Origin: Bacteroidota bacterium
GTDB taxonomy: Bacteria; Bacteroidota; Bacteroidia; Flavobacteriales_D; Sanyastnellaceae
DNA: 64,000 nt
Assembly (NCBI GenBank): GCA_002746975.1
Contig: NVXE01000006.1
Location: 41,875 to 105,874, forward strand
Reading direction: 5' to 3'
Part shown: positions 27,609-36,958 of the stretch, in pieces
Layout of the letters: each line of letters starts with the position of its first letter
How positions within the stretch are numbered: position 1 is the stretch's first letter
The notes under the pieces: model-generated
The model's database searches: none
The model's input: only the letters and a program-made list of their open reading frames with translations
What the model was told of the DNA's origin: nothing
Translations under genes and position numbers: made by a program

Positions 27609-29297
27609 TTATTTTATTTCTAAGGTTACTTTACCACATTTAAGCATTGCTGATCCGAAATATGGATTACTAATAGAATTCACATCGCTTATCCAATCTC
27701 CACCGGTATTATCATTTGCCATGGGGCAATGTTGCACGAAAAGTATTTCATCGAAAGGACCTAAATCGACAGCTATACTTATAAATTCATTCGAAAGTGA
27801 TGTGAAAATTTCTCTTGCTTTAATAATATCCTTTGATAATGTAAAAACATCTATTATCGGTAAAAGCAACTTTGAGTGCTCCATCCAAACCATGTGATTA
27901 TCTCCTCTAAACGACTCCATATCTATATTTTTAGTCATTTCAAAAAGAGACTTGGAATATTCAACGCTTTCTTCAAAATTATCATTTACTAGTGCCTCTT
28001 TAAGGTCTAGATATTTATGAAATAGAGGTACTAACTCTGTTTGGACTGAAACTGGAGCTTTATCTGTAATTTCAGGAGAAAAACTCATCATGCTAGGCTT
28101 TCCAGCTAACTGCGCTGCAGCATCAATGCTGAATGTTCCATTTGTAGCAATTTCATCCCCCACGGAAATACCCTCTTCGATAGCATAGGAATCCCCTAAA
28201 GAGGCGCCAAGTATTACCTCTTTCATTTTAAATACCAAACCATATTCTGACTCTTGCTTTACATAAACAACCGATTTCTTACCTGTCCACATCACGGCAG
28301 ATTTAGGTACGGTTAAATATGATTCCGAAATAGAGCTGAATATTGTTCCTACAGCAAACATCTCAGGCTTTAGATTTAGATTGTTATTTGATATCTCTAT
28401 CCTTATTGTAGTCGCTCTTGTTTTAGGATTGATTACAGGGTCTATGAAAGCAATAGTGCTATTAAAAATTACACCGGGTTGAGATTTAATGGAAAACTCT
28501 ATATCATCACCTTCTTTCACCCATTTCAAATCAGATTCATATACATCAAATAAAACCCACACTTTAGATAAGTCCGCAACTTCGAAAATGGATTGTCCCT
28601 TATTAACGTGATCCCCTAGGTTGAGCATTTTCTTAATGACAACTCCAGAAACGTCAGATAAAACAGGGATTTGTGATCGCGGTGATCCATTTTCGAGAAC
28701 GCCATCTATTTGGTCATCAGTAAGTCTCCAGTTCAAAAGCTTTCCTCTAGCAGCTCTATATAATTCTGGTTGAGTGTCTTTAATTTTATACGCTTGGAAA
28801 AGCTCTTCCTGAGCAGAAACTAGTTCTGGTGAATATATTTGGGCCAAAACATCACCTTTCTCAACACTTTCTCCAGTAAAATTCACTAATAAATCATCTA
28901 TCCTACCTGATATATGAGCAGATTGAGTGAATAGATGACGCTCGTCAAATTTAACCGTTCCGTTAACTCTAACCTCCATTTTAGGGGTATGTTTATTAAT
29001 CACTGAAGTTTGAATATTCGCCAGCTTGATAGCTGTTTCTGACATAGAAATTGAAAGCGGATCTCCAGATAAATTATCTTCAGTATGTAGTTTTATTAAG
29101 TCCATACCACAAATTGGACAGTCTCCAGGTTCTGACTGCCTGATTTGAGGGTGCATAGAACAAGTCCATACCTCATCTACGTGACCTACTTCTTCGTTTG
29201 TTGTACTATGCGACTCTTGTTCGTCATTGCTGAATACCCCTCCGAAAAAAAGGGCTCCGAGAACAACACCAGCTATTAATATTGCTAAATATTTCAT
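27609..29297 (-). CDS. cusB: CusB-type efflux periplasmic adaptor with metal-binding domain
   Basis: This is a 562-residue membrane-fusion protein linking the inner-membrane RND pump to the TolC-type channel. It has an N-terminal anchor (about 3-22) and a heavy-metal-binding domain WTCSMHPQIRQ...CPICGMDL (44-66). The barrel-sandwich/lipoyl and alpha-hairpin region starts near 95 (VNGTVKFDE onward), with a beta-barrel region to about 390. A C-terminal DUF3347-like domain (about 410-562), with VQHCPMA and a final LKCGKV, adds further possible metal ligands. It overlaps the TolC-like gene by 4 nt. The Cys/Met-rich ends point to Cu(I)/Ag(I) rather than Zn/Co, which is an inference from family trends. 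Confidence 0.92.
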   Translation of the reverse strand: MKYLAILIAGVVLGALFFGGVFSNDEQESHSTTNEEVGHVDEVWTCSMHPQIRQSEPGDCPICGMDLIKLHTEDNLSGDPLSISMSETAIKLANIQTSVINKHTPKMEVRVNGTVKFDERHLFTQSAHISGRIDDLLVNFTGESVEKGDVLAQIYSPELVSAQEELFQAYKIKDTQPELYRAARGKLLNWRLTDDQIDGVLENGSPRSQIPVLSDVSGVVIKKMLNLGDHVNKGQSIFEVADLSKVWVLFDVYESDLKWVKEGDDIEFSIKSQPGVIFNSTIAFIDPVINPKTRATTIRIEISNNNLNLKPEMFAVGTIFSSISESYLTVPKSAVMWTGKKSVVYVKQESEYGLVFKMKEVILGASLGDSYAIEEGISVGDEIATNGTFSIDAAAQLAGKPSMMSFSPEITDKAPVSVQTELVPLFHKYLDLKEALVNDNFEESVEYSKSLFEMTKNIDMESFRGDNHMVWMEHSKLLLPIIDVFTLSKDIIKAREIFTSLSNEFISIAVDLGPFDEILFVQHCPMANDNTGGDWISDVNSISNPYFGSAMLKCGKVTLEIK

Positions 29298-30538
29298 TTT
29301 GAAATCGATTTTGAAGTTAAATAATCTAACTGTGCCAAGGCGATAAAGAATTCGGTAGAAGCTTGCTTTTGAGCAATTTCAAAACGAAGTAAATCTTGTT
29401 TCATCCTTAGCACTTCTTCGAAGCCACTGTAATCATTACTATACGATGCTAGTAGCAGTGTGAATGCACGATTTGAACTATCTATTTGTTCTGAATAAAG
29501 AGACAATAAATCCTTAGATTTAAGTAATTTATAATGGGCCATATCATAACTACTCAATAACTCATTTTTCTTACTATCACTTGCTAGTTCTATTGAATTA
29601 GATAGAAAAACAGATTCTTGCTGAGCAGCTCTATATGACTTGCGGAAAATTGGAACGTTCATACTAAGCATAGGCATAAATACATCCCTACCATTGTCAG
29701 GAATACTTAGCTCAGTGATCTCATTAACAAATACGTAATCAACGCCTATTCCAATTGACGGTTTTGTAAGCTTTTGAGCAAGGTCTATTTTCGAGGTTGA
29801 TGAAGCATACATATATTCATAAACCATCAAAGAAGGATGTGAGAGCACTTCAGTTTTTGAATATCTTAACTCCAATTCGTCTGTAACAGAATATTGAGTT
29901 TCGCTTACCACAATATCTTCTCCTGAACTCCTTCCCAATAAATTAGCTAAAGAAGATTTAAGAGGAATAATCAATGACTTTAAAAGTTCAATTTGTGTTT
30001 TTGTTTCTGAAATTAAAATATTTACCCTTACAACATCAACCATCTCACTTTTTCCGTTTTTAAATGATATTGTGGACAGCTCTTTTAAGGTTTCAAGTAA
30101 TTCTAAATACTCCATTTGAATTAAAATAACATCTTGAGTCTCTCGAATCGGATACCATGCTGATTTAACCTTATAAGTCAATGCTAATTGAGCGTCTAAA
30201 AACTGATGATATTTTGCCTGAGCTTCCTGAGTTGCTATATCTTCTTTCAGAGATAAAACACCAAACCATGGAAACATTTGACTCAGACTCAATTTCGCTT
30301 TTTGAGGTCCTAATTTCGTTTCTACAGGACTGATAAAGTATCCAAAGGATAATATTGGGTCAGGTAGCGAATTCGCTTGGGCAACTCTCTGTAGAGACGC
30401 TTCGAAGAGGGCGTATTTAGATAATAACGAAGGGTTATTTTCCGATGCCTCTAGAATGAATTCATCAAGGGTTTGGGCTTGTGAAAAAGTAGACACTAAT
30501 AAAGTCAGAGAATAAAGGATATATTTCATGTAATTCAT
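29294..30538 (-). CDS. TolC-family outer-membrane efflux channel (CusC-like)
   Basis: This is a 414-residue outer-membrane factor with a signal peptide (about 1-21, TFSQAQT). Two TolC-type coiled helical repeats follow, with typical EANNPSL-like openings (ASENNPSLLSKY) and long amphipathic helices such as RYSKTEVLSHPSLMVYE. No lipobox is present, unlike E. coli CusC. It forms the outer exit duct of the RND pump. Start and stop overlap both neighbours by 4 nt (ATGA), so the three subunits are translationally coupled. Confidence 0.9.
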   Translation of the reverse strand: MNYMKYILYSLTLLVSTFSQAQTLDEFILEASENNPSLLSKYALFEASLQRVAQANSLPDPILSFGYFISPVETKLGPQKAKLSLSQMFPWFGVLSLKEDIATQEAQAKYHQFLDAQLALTYKVKSAWYPIRETQDVILIQMEYLELLETLKELSTISFKNGKSEMVDVVRVNILISETKTQIELLKSLIIPLKSSLANLLGRSSGEDIVVSETQYSVTDELELRYSKTEVLSHPSLMVYEYMYASSTSKIDLAQKLTKPSIGIGVDYVFVNEITELSIPDNGRDVFMPMLSMNVPIFRKSYRAAQQESVFLSNSIELASDSKKNELLSSYDMAHYKLLKSKDLLSLYSEQIDSSNRAFTLLLASYSNDYSGFEEVLRMKQDLLRFEIAQKQASTEFFIALAQLDYLTSKSISK

Positions 30539-33500
30539 GATTTCTGTACTTTAAGATTTCTTTCCTCTCTCATACAGTAGAGAACTGGGACGATGAAATA
30601 CGTGATAGAAGCGAATATCATTCCGCCGAAAACAGGTATAGCCATTGGAATCATAATATCCGCTCCTCTTCCAGTAGATGTTAGAACAGGCATAAGAGCG
30701 ATTATTGTTGTTGCAGATGTGATTATCGCTGGCTTAATTCTACGTTGGCCAGACTTAATAACACCCTTCCTAACATCAGGTATCGTTTTAGGAGCATTCG
30801 GGTTGTTTCTGAAATTTGAGTCCAAATACGTACCCATTAATACACCATCATCAGTTGCAATTCCAAATAAAGCTATAAACCCTACCCATACAGCGACACT
30901 CATATTTATGGAGTGCATCTTAAATAGATCTCTTATGTTAGACCCGAAAAAATTAAAGTTAGCAAACCACTGTTCTCCGAAAAGCCAAATCAAGACGAAA
31001 GCCCCACTGAATGCCATGGCAATTCCTGTAAAAATCATTAACGAAGTTGAAACTGATTTGAACTGGAAGTATAGAATTAAGAAAATTATAATAAAAACTA
31101 AAGGAACAATAATTGCCAACCTTTTCTCAGCTCTTATTTGGTTTTCATAACTACCAGAAAATTTATAACTGACACCTGCAGGCACTATCAAATCTCCAGA
31201 TGCGATACTGCTTTCAATAAACCGAGTAGCTTCCTCAACAACTTCGACCTCAGCATATCCACTCTTTTTATCTAGAAGAACATACCCCACTAAGAAGGTA
31301 TCCTCACTTTTAATCATTTGCGGTCCTTTCACGTACTCGATTTGTACCAAACTAGATATCGGAACTTGAGCTCCTATAGGAGTCGGGATAAACAGTTTTT
31401 CGAGCATAGCTGGATCGTCTCTTAATTCTCGTGGGTAACGAACTCTTATAGGGAACCTTTTACGACCTTCTACTGTATTTGAAATATTAACTCCTCCAAC
31501 AGCTACCTCTAGGAAACTCTGTACGTCATTTATGCTTAGGCCAAATCTCGCAATGGCATCTCTATCGATATTAAAATGAATATACGGTTTCCCTACGATT
31601 CTATCTGCAAATACAGCCTCAGACTTGACAGATGGGACCGTTTTTAAAATCTCCTCTAGATGCATCCCAAATTCCTCAATTGTAGAAAGATCAGGTCCGT
31701 AAACCTTGATACCCATAGGAGCTCTCATGCCAGTTTGTAGCATTACTAATCTCGTTTCTATAGGTTGAAGTTTCGGGGCTGATGTCATTCCAGGAATCTT
31801 AGTAACCTTGACAATTTCATTCCATATATCATCTGGGGATTTAATATGATCTCGCCAATTTCTATAGTAAACTCCATTATTATCGCTTATAAGTTCTCCA
31901 TCGGAATCCCTCATAAATTCGCCGTCATCATCAACTGCGAACCTCAACCTATGCCCCTTCTCACTTACACGATACTCAGGTTTATAGTTAATAACGGTTT
32001 CGTACATAGATATTGGAGCTGGATCGAGGGCTGTTTCAGCACGACCCATTTTACCCACTGCCAGCTCCACTTCCGGAATACTAGATAGTATCATATCTAG
32101 CTGCTGAATGACCATTCTGTTTTGGTCCATACCTGCGTGAGGCATGGAGGTAGGCATGAAAAGAAAGCTCCCTTCATCGAGGGAAGGCATGAATTCTTTT
32201 CCTACTCCTGGGAACGTGTGAGATAAGGTAGACCAAACCTTATTTGCTCTGATATTTACATTAATGGAATCGCCTGCCCTTCCAACAAACCCGAAAACGC
32301 CATTAAATCCCATCCAAATAACAGCACCCCATAGCATCATAAAAGCGGGGATTATTAGGAAAGTTTTCTTATTATTTAAGCACCAACTAAGAATTAGTAC
32401 GTAATATCTCTCAAGTAAATAAAATAGAACGAGAACTGAAGATACAATTATCGAAACGAATATAAAGTTTATGAAAATCGAACGTTCGGCCCCTAATGGC
32501 ATCCAAAATTTGGAGAGTAAAACCGTTACGAATACGACAGATATAATCTCTGTAATATATTTGGTGATAAATGCTCCCTTTGGAAGATAATCCGATAAAA
32601 ACCATGCACACCCGAATGCAAACAACGCCGCTCCGCTAATTACATCTACCCATATCATTACCGCCACTCCGAAAAGGATAAGAAGCACATTTAAAAGACG
32701 AGCTTTCGCAATCTTTCTAGCCTTAAATCCAAATACCAAATGAGCCAACGTTGGCAAAACGACTAACACCACTATTAATGAGGCGATTAAAGCAAATGAC
32801 TTCGTGAATGCCAACGGTCTGAACAACTTACCCTCAGCTGCTTGCATAGTAAATACCGGAATGAAACTCACAATTGTCGTAGAAACGGCTGTAAGAATTG
32901 CCGAACTTACTTCTGCAGAAGCTCTATAGATAGTGTCGAGTAGCTTTTCTGTTGCTGACGCTTCTTTAATGTGTTTGATAATGTTCTCGGATAGAACTAT
33001 ACCTAGGTCGACCATTGTACCTATCGCAATTGCAATTCCGGAAAGAGCTACAATATTTGCATCGATGTGAAAGTATCGCATTGCAATAAATACCATCAAT
33101 ACAGCAATTGGTAGTAAGCTCGAAATGAGAATGGACGCTCTTAGGTTGAGTAGCATGACAATTACAACCAGAATCGTTATTAAGAGCTCTAATGACAATG
33201 CTTCTTCTAGCGTGCCTAATGTTTCGTGTATTAAGTTCGTTCTGTCATAGAAAGGAACTATCGTTAACTGAGTCTTTACTCCATTAGCAAGAATTTTTGT
33301 CGGCATCCCAGACGCGATATCCTCGATCTTCTTTTTGACATTATTTATTACATCTAGAGGATTCGAACCGTAACGTGCAATGACTACTCCTCCTACAACT
33401 TCAGCTCCTTCCTTATCGAGTAAACCTCTCCTAGTAGAAGGCCCTAAACTTACTGTCCCGATGTCTTTAATTCGGAGTGGCACCCCATCGTTAATTCCCA

Positions 33501-34296
33501 CAACCGCTTTCTCAATATCTTCAATAGACTTTACATATCCCAAACCTCGAACTAAATATTCAGCTTTATTTATCTCTATCGTTTTCGCTCCAATATCTTT
33601 ATTCGAATTCTTTACAGCCTTCATAACATCAGGTAAAGCCACACCATAAACTAACAGGGCATTAGGATCAACATCTATTTGGTATTCTTGAACATACCCA
33701 CCTATAGAAGCCACTTCAGAAACGTCATCAACTGCATTCAAACCATATTTAACAAAGTAATCCTGAACAGTTCTTATTTCGTGTAAATCCCATCCTCCAG
33801 TAACATTACCATCCTCATCCCTTCCTTCTATTGTGTACCAAAACACTTGTCCCAAAGCTGTTGCGTCAGGGCCCAAAGCAGGTTGTACACCATCTGGCAA
33901 AATTCCAGGAGATAGCGAGTTTAATTTTTCAAGAATCCTTGACCTAGACCAGTAAAACTCAACGTCTTCATTAAAAATTATATAAATACTACTGAACCCG
34001 AAAATTGAAGAACTACGGATTGACTTAACTCCAGGTATGCCGAGCAGAGATGTAGTAAGAGGATAAGTTATTTGGTCATCAATATCCTGAGGAGATCTAC
34101 CCATCCACTGTGTGAACACAATTTGTTGATTTTCACCTATATCGGGAATAGCATCTACAGATACGGGATCTGAGGGCAAAGGACTTATATCCCATCCGAA
34201 TGGTGAGGTTACAAGACCCCACCCCATTAAAATAATAACAATTAAAAATGTTACTAACCTGTTTTCCAGGAAGTAACGAATGATTTTATTGAGCAT
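30535..34296 (-). CDS. cusA: CusA/CzcA-family heavy-metal RND efflux pump
   Basis: This is a 1253-residue proton-driven inner-membrane pump for metal cations. It shows the HME-RND signatures near the N-terminus (VDAIPDIGENQQIVFTQW) and the proton-relay helix GTMVDLGIVLSENI (Asp430, Glu437). The porter domain contains FLFMPTSMPHAG and METs in the cleft. The chain is about 200 residues longer than E. coli CusA: an insertion at about 525-640 adds hydrophobic, membrane-like segments, and an acidic loop lies near 790-830. Similar long forms occur in Bacteroidota. It is the first pump gene of the operon; the adaptor and channel follow with overlaps. Cu/Ag specificity is favoured by the companions' Met/Cys-rich domains. 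Confidence 0.93.
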   Translation of the reverse strand: MLNKIIRYFLENRLVTFLIVIILMGWGLVTSPFGWDISPLPSDPVSVDAIPDIGENQQIVFTQWMGRSPQDIDDQITYPLTTSLLGIPGVKSIRSSSIFGFSSIYIIFNEDVEFYWSRSRILEKLNSLSPGILPDGVQPALGPDATALGQVFWYTIEGRDEDGNVTGGWDLHEIRTVQDYFVKYGLNAVDDVSEVASIGGYVQEYQIDVDPNALLVYGVALPDVMKAVKNSNKDIGAKTIEINKAEYLVRGLGYVKSIEDIEKAVVGINDGVPLRIKDIGTVSLGPSTRRGLLDKEGAEVVGGVVIARYGSNPLDVINNVKKKIEDIASGMPTKILANGVKTQLTIVPFYDRTNLIHETLGTLEEALSLELLITILVVIVMLLNLRASILISSLLPIAVLMVFIAMRYFHIDANIVALSGIAIAIGTMVDLGIVLSENIIKHIKEASATEKLLDTIYRASAEVSSAILTAVSTTIVSFIPVFTMQAAEGKLFRPLAFTKSFALIASLIVVLVVLPTLAHLVFGFKARKIAKARLLNVLLILFGVAVMIWVDVISGAALFAFGCAWFLSDYLPKGAFITKYITEIISVVFVTVLLSKFWMPLGAERSIFINFIFVSIIVSSVLVLFYLLERYYVLILSWCLNNKKTFLIIPAFMMLWGAVIWMGFNGVFGFVGRAGDSINVNIRANKVWSTLSHTFPGVGKEFMPSLDEGSFLFMPTSMPHAGMDQNRMVIQQLDMILSSIPEVELAVGKMGRAETALDPAPISMYETVINYKPEYRVSEKGHRLRFAVDDDGEFMRDSDGELISDNNGVYYRNWRDHIKSPDDIWNEIVKVTKIPGMTSAPKLQPIETRLVMLQTGMRAPMGIKVYGPDLSTIEEFGMHLEEILKTVPSVKSEAVFADRIVGKPYIHFNIDRDAIARFGLSINDVQSFLEVAVGGVNISNTVEGRKRFPIRVRYPRELRDDPAMLEKLFIPTPIGAQVPISSLVQIEYVKGPQMIKSEDTFLVGYVLLDKKSGYAEVEVVEEATRFIESSIASGDLIVPAGVSYKFSGSYENQIRAEKRLAIIVPLVFIIIFLILYFQFKSVSTSLMIFTGIAMAFSGAFVLIWLFGEQWFANFNFFGSNIRDLFKMHSINMSVAVWVGFIALFGIATDDGVLMGTYLDSNFRNNPNAPKTIPDVRKGVIKSGQRRIKPAIITSATTIIALMPVLTSTGRGADIMIPMAIPVFGGMIFASITYFIVPVLYCMREERNLKVQKS

Positions 34297-34331
34297 AACA
34301 TTCTGTTACATTAAACATAAGAAACTATAGG

Positions 34332-34350
34332 GTATGCGCTAACGCATTAC
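34332..34350. promoter_or_regulatory. Hairpin/dyad upstream of cusA
   Basis: GTATGCG (34332-34338) and CGCATTAC (34343-34350) form a 5+2 bp stem with a 4-nt loop and one bulge, 35-55 nt before the cusA start. It could be a regulator site or an RNA hairpin adjusting expression between the HYC-type gene and the pump. No -7 element was found in this gap. Confidence 0.3.
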
Positions 34351-34369
34351 CAGAATCAAATGAAATGCT

Positions 34370-34792
34370 CTAAATAAGGTAAGACTGAACTAAAATTATG
34401 ATATCTCTCTCAATAAGAGGAGGTGAGTAATACTCATACTTCGTAGGAATTTGAAGTATCTGAGAACTATAAAGTTGAATAGTATTATAGACCAAATAAA
34501 CATTGTTACTCGCATTATCTATTGCAACAGCGGCATCCAAAGATTTGACATCATCTACATCAAGCTGTAAGTATTTATTTTGGCAACAAGTTTTATTTTC
34601 TAAACTATCTGAAGATGTCCCCGATGAATGAGTACACGTATCATCAGCGCTCATTCCACAACTCAATTCCATTTCCCCTAAAGCAAATGCTGACATAACA
34701 GCTTTACCACCGCAATAGTGCGTAGCTAAAGTTACGCCCATGTTAGAAACAAGCATAAGGGTAGCTAAAAATATGGAAAACAGTTGTTTCAT
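34370..34792 (-). CDS. HYC_CC_PP-family secreted protein
   Basis: This 140-residue exported protein has a signal peptide (about 1-23), then the family motifs HYC (25-27), a CC pair (TCCQNKY) and a late PP (YYSPPLIERD). Bacteroidota genomes carry this HYC_CC_PP family beside copper and other metal efflux genes, and its Cys/His content suggests metal binding. I chose the ATG at 34792 (MKQLFSIFLATLM) as the start of a normal signal peptide; the frame is open 13 codons further. It precedes cusA by 73 nt. A periplasmic metal chaperone or sensor is inferred. Confidence 0.8.
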   Translation of the reverse strand: MKQLFSIFLATLMLVSNMGVTLATHYCGGKAVMSAFALGEMELSCGMSADDTCTHSSGTSSDSLENKTCCQNKYLQLDVDDVKSLDAAVAIDNASNNVYLVYNTIQLYSSQILQIPTKYEYYSPPLIERDIIILVQSYLI

Positions 34793-34859
34793 TAATTTCA
34801 AATTTAAACTAAAAAATGATTCATCATACAATTTTGATTGTCAATGAATGTGAAAATGA

Positions 34860-35603
34860 TTAAAACAAATATTTTATTCCATTTCTAAAATTGTAGATAA
34901 AGGATGGAATTCCTGTTGCAGGAAAGGAATCGTATATAGCAGTGAAGGAATTTGTAAAGGCAAATTTATCTGTGATATGGAAGCTTAAAGTTGATTGCGA
35001 TGATATCTTTATATCTGAGAATTTACTCAGGTTTGGTTGTAGGTATGTCGTTGTAAGAAACTTAATTGTCTTTGAAAGCTGTAGTTTTAATTGGAGGTAT
35101 GAGCTTAGTCGGAAATCTTGATTCAGAGTTTCGTCAGTAAGCAACTCATTCTCGAACAATGTCGAAAACCCAAAGTAGTTTGAGTTCGATAATTTCACCC
35201 TCACTCCTGCTCCAAGTAAACGTCGTTGAGCAATGTTACGAACGGGGTCGTATTGGTTTTGGCCATAGGCCTCAGCAGTAAAAACATCATTCAAATGTCT
35301 ACTAATTCTCAAATGCTGAAAACCATCATCTACATAATTAGTTCCATCCACTCTATTAAAATTTATCTCATTTAAGAGAAGAACACTCCATTTCTCGTTA
35401 TCCCATTGCAGAAAAGTTTGATTCCTCCAATCCAAACTTTGAACCGTTGTTTTTCGAGCTGTGAAATTGAACTCAACTTTCCCACTAAGCCCGCTAGTGT
35501 TATCTTGACGTAACTTCTCCACATTAACCACTTGGGAATACATTGCCACAGGGATAGAGCAAAAAAACGCAGCGTATAGAAATAATAAGGTGAAGTTTTT
35601 CAT
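34860..35603 (-). CDS. DUF481-like outer-membrane beta-barrel protein
   Basis: This is a 247-residue exported protein with signal peptide (about 1-24). The rest is amphipathic beta-strands, for example KVEFNFTARKT, FLQWDNEKWSVLLLNEIN and RLLGAGVRVKLSN, ending in an aromatic residue (GIKYLF) as outer-membrane barrels do. The pattern resembles the DUF481/YdiY family. It is the first gene of the minus-strand metal-efflux run, 67 nt before the HYC-type gene. A role as a small porin or in metal sensing is not established. Confidence 0.7.
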   Translation of the reverse strand: MKNFTLLFLYAAFFCSIPVAMYSQVVNVEKLRQDNTSGLSGKVEFNFTARKTTVQSLDWRNQTFLQWDNEKWSVLLLNEINFNRVDGTNYVDDGFQHLRISRHLNDVFTAEAYGQNQYDPVRNIAQRRLLGAGVRVKLSNSNYFGFSTLFENELLTDETLNQDFRLSSYLQLKLQLSKTIKFLTTTYLQPNLSKFSDIKISSQSTLSFHITDKFAFTNSFTAIYDSFPATGIPSFIYNFRNGIKYLF

Positions 35604-35607
35604 TGCG

Positions 35608-35638
35608 CAAATCTATGAGCGCAATTCTCCTTGAACAA
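35608..35638 (-). promoter_or_regulatory. Bacteroidota-type promoter for the metal-efflux run
   Basis: On the minus strand TTG (35638-35636) and TAGATTTG (35615-35608) fit the -33/-7 elements with a 20-nt spacer. The -7 box ends 5 nt before the ATG at 35603, so transcription would start almost at the start codon, giving a leaderless or near-leaderless mRNA. A short dyad ATCGT-TTT-ACGAT lies at 35645-35657. Confidence 0.5.
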
Positions 35639-35727
35639 GTTTATATCGTTTTACGATTTGTTAAATTCGGCTTTTAATACTTGTTTACCTTTATTGAAAA
35701 GGCATAACATCAACTTGAAAAATCATT

Positions 35728-36945
35728 ATGATAAAATATTTCTCAATTTTCACCTTAATCTCTTTCCTTTTTAATTGCAGCTCAGGAGTAGACACCCTTA
35801 ATGATTTCAACACCTCTGTTCCTAACCTTCATATTGGAGCAGATGGGAAACTATACAAGTCTTGGACCAAAGAATATGGAGATGGACGTGCCGAACTTTG
35901 GTATTCTGACTCAGTAAGCGAGCACAAAATAGCTGGAGGTAATAACTGGCTCATTAATTGGGCCGACTTCCCCTCTATGTTGCAATATGGTGACGGAAAT
36001 ATGGTTGCTAATTATTTGGTTTTAACTGATGAAGAAAGTTTTGCTTACGACATTCAATTAATCCTTAGTAATGACAATGGTGAAACTTGGAGCTCTCCTT
36101 TCTCCCCTCACTTAGATTCTACTTTTACCGAACATGGTTTCGTAAGTCTTGTTGGAGTGAGGGACGATGCGTTTATGGCTATCTGGCTTGATGGAAGAGA
36201 GTACTCTACGGGGAAGAACGTTATGGAATTGAGGGCTGCTCTAATTAACAACATGGGAGAACTTGAGGAAGAGTGGTTAATTGATGATAATGTGTGCTCT
36301 TGTTGTGCAACAGATGCTGTAGTTACCGATAATAAAATATCGGTTGTCTATCGTGATAGACATAAAGGTGAAATACGTGATATATCCACAGTAAATTTCG
36401 ACAAAACGAATATGACTTGGTCTGAACCGCATACAGTGCATGCAGATAATTGGATGATTGCTGGATGCCCTGTAAATGGTCCCGCTATTGCAGCTACTCT
36501 AGACCAAACCGTTGTAGTTTGGTACACAATGCACAACGAATCTCCATCTGTGTTCGTAGCACTTTCGGATAACGACTCTATTAATTTCACACAGCCCTTA
36601 ATGGTGAATACAGAAAACACCATAGGACGACTAGACGTATGTTTGACGAGTAATAACTCCGCTGAGATTATCTGGATAGAAGAATCCGCACCCACACATT
36701 CCGAAGATCGAAAATCCTATTTAAAACGACGAACATTTCACTTCGGACAAGACTCACCTTATTTATCTGAACCCGAAATAATTTCGGAAATAAATAATGC
36801 TAGATCTAGCGGATTTCCTAAAATAAAATACTTTAACGACGAGTTAGTAATAGTTCTAACAAACGTTGTACCCACAAGTACACTGGACAAAAATGAAAGA
36901 GAAATAGATAAACTAGAAGTTCAAACTATCTTAATTCAACCTTAG
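35728..36945 (+). CDS. Sialidase-like beta-propeller lipoprotein with Cys cluster
   Basis: This is a 405-residue predicted lipoprotein with lipobox LFNC (14-17). The remainder resembles a six-bladed BNR/sialidase-type propeller, with Asp-box-like turns such as LSNDNGETWSSP and VWYTMHNESPSV. It carries a cluster CSCCATDAV (near residue 191) and a later AGCPVNGP, unusual for sialidases but suited to Cu(I) binding. The sialidase Arg triad is not evident. It is divergent from the metal-efflux run across a 124-nt gap. A metal-binding surface protein is more likely than a glycosidase; that is inference from context. Confidence 0.7.
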   Translation: MIKYFSIFTLISFLFNCSSGVDTLNDFNTSVPNLHIGADGKLYKSWTKEYGDGRAELWYSDSVSEHKIAGGNNWLINWADFPSMLQYGDGNMVANYLVLTDEESFAYDIQLILSNDNGETWSSPFSPHLDSTFTEHGFVSLVGVRDDAFMAIWLDGREYSTGKNVMELRAALINNMGELEEEWLIDDNVCSCCATDAVVTDNKISVVYRDRHKGEIRDISTVNFDKTNMTWSEPHTVHADNWMIAGCPVNGPAIAATLDQTVVVWYTMHNESPSVFVALSDNDSINFTQPLMVNTENTIGRLDVCLTSNNSAEIIWIEESAPTHSEDRKSYLKRRTFHFGQDSPYLSEPEIISEINNARSSGFPKIKYFNDELVIVLTNVVPTSTLDKNEREIDKLEVQTILIQP

Positions 36946-36958
36946 TATCTTCGAAAGA

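Noticed and set aside
30593-31150. 185-codon plus-strand frame opposite cusA
   Set aside because: It is antisense to conserved RND pump sequence and shows no recognisable protein features; it is a shadow of the real gene.
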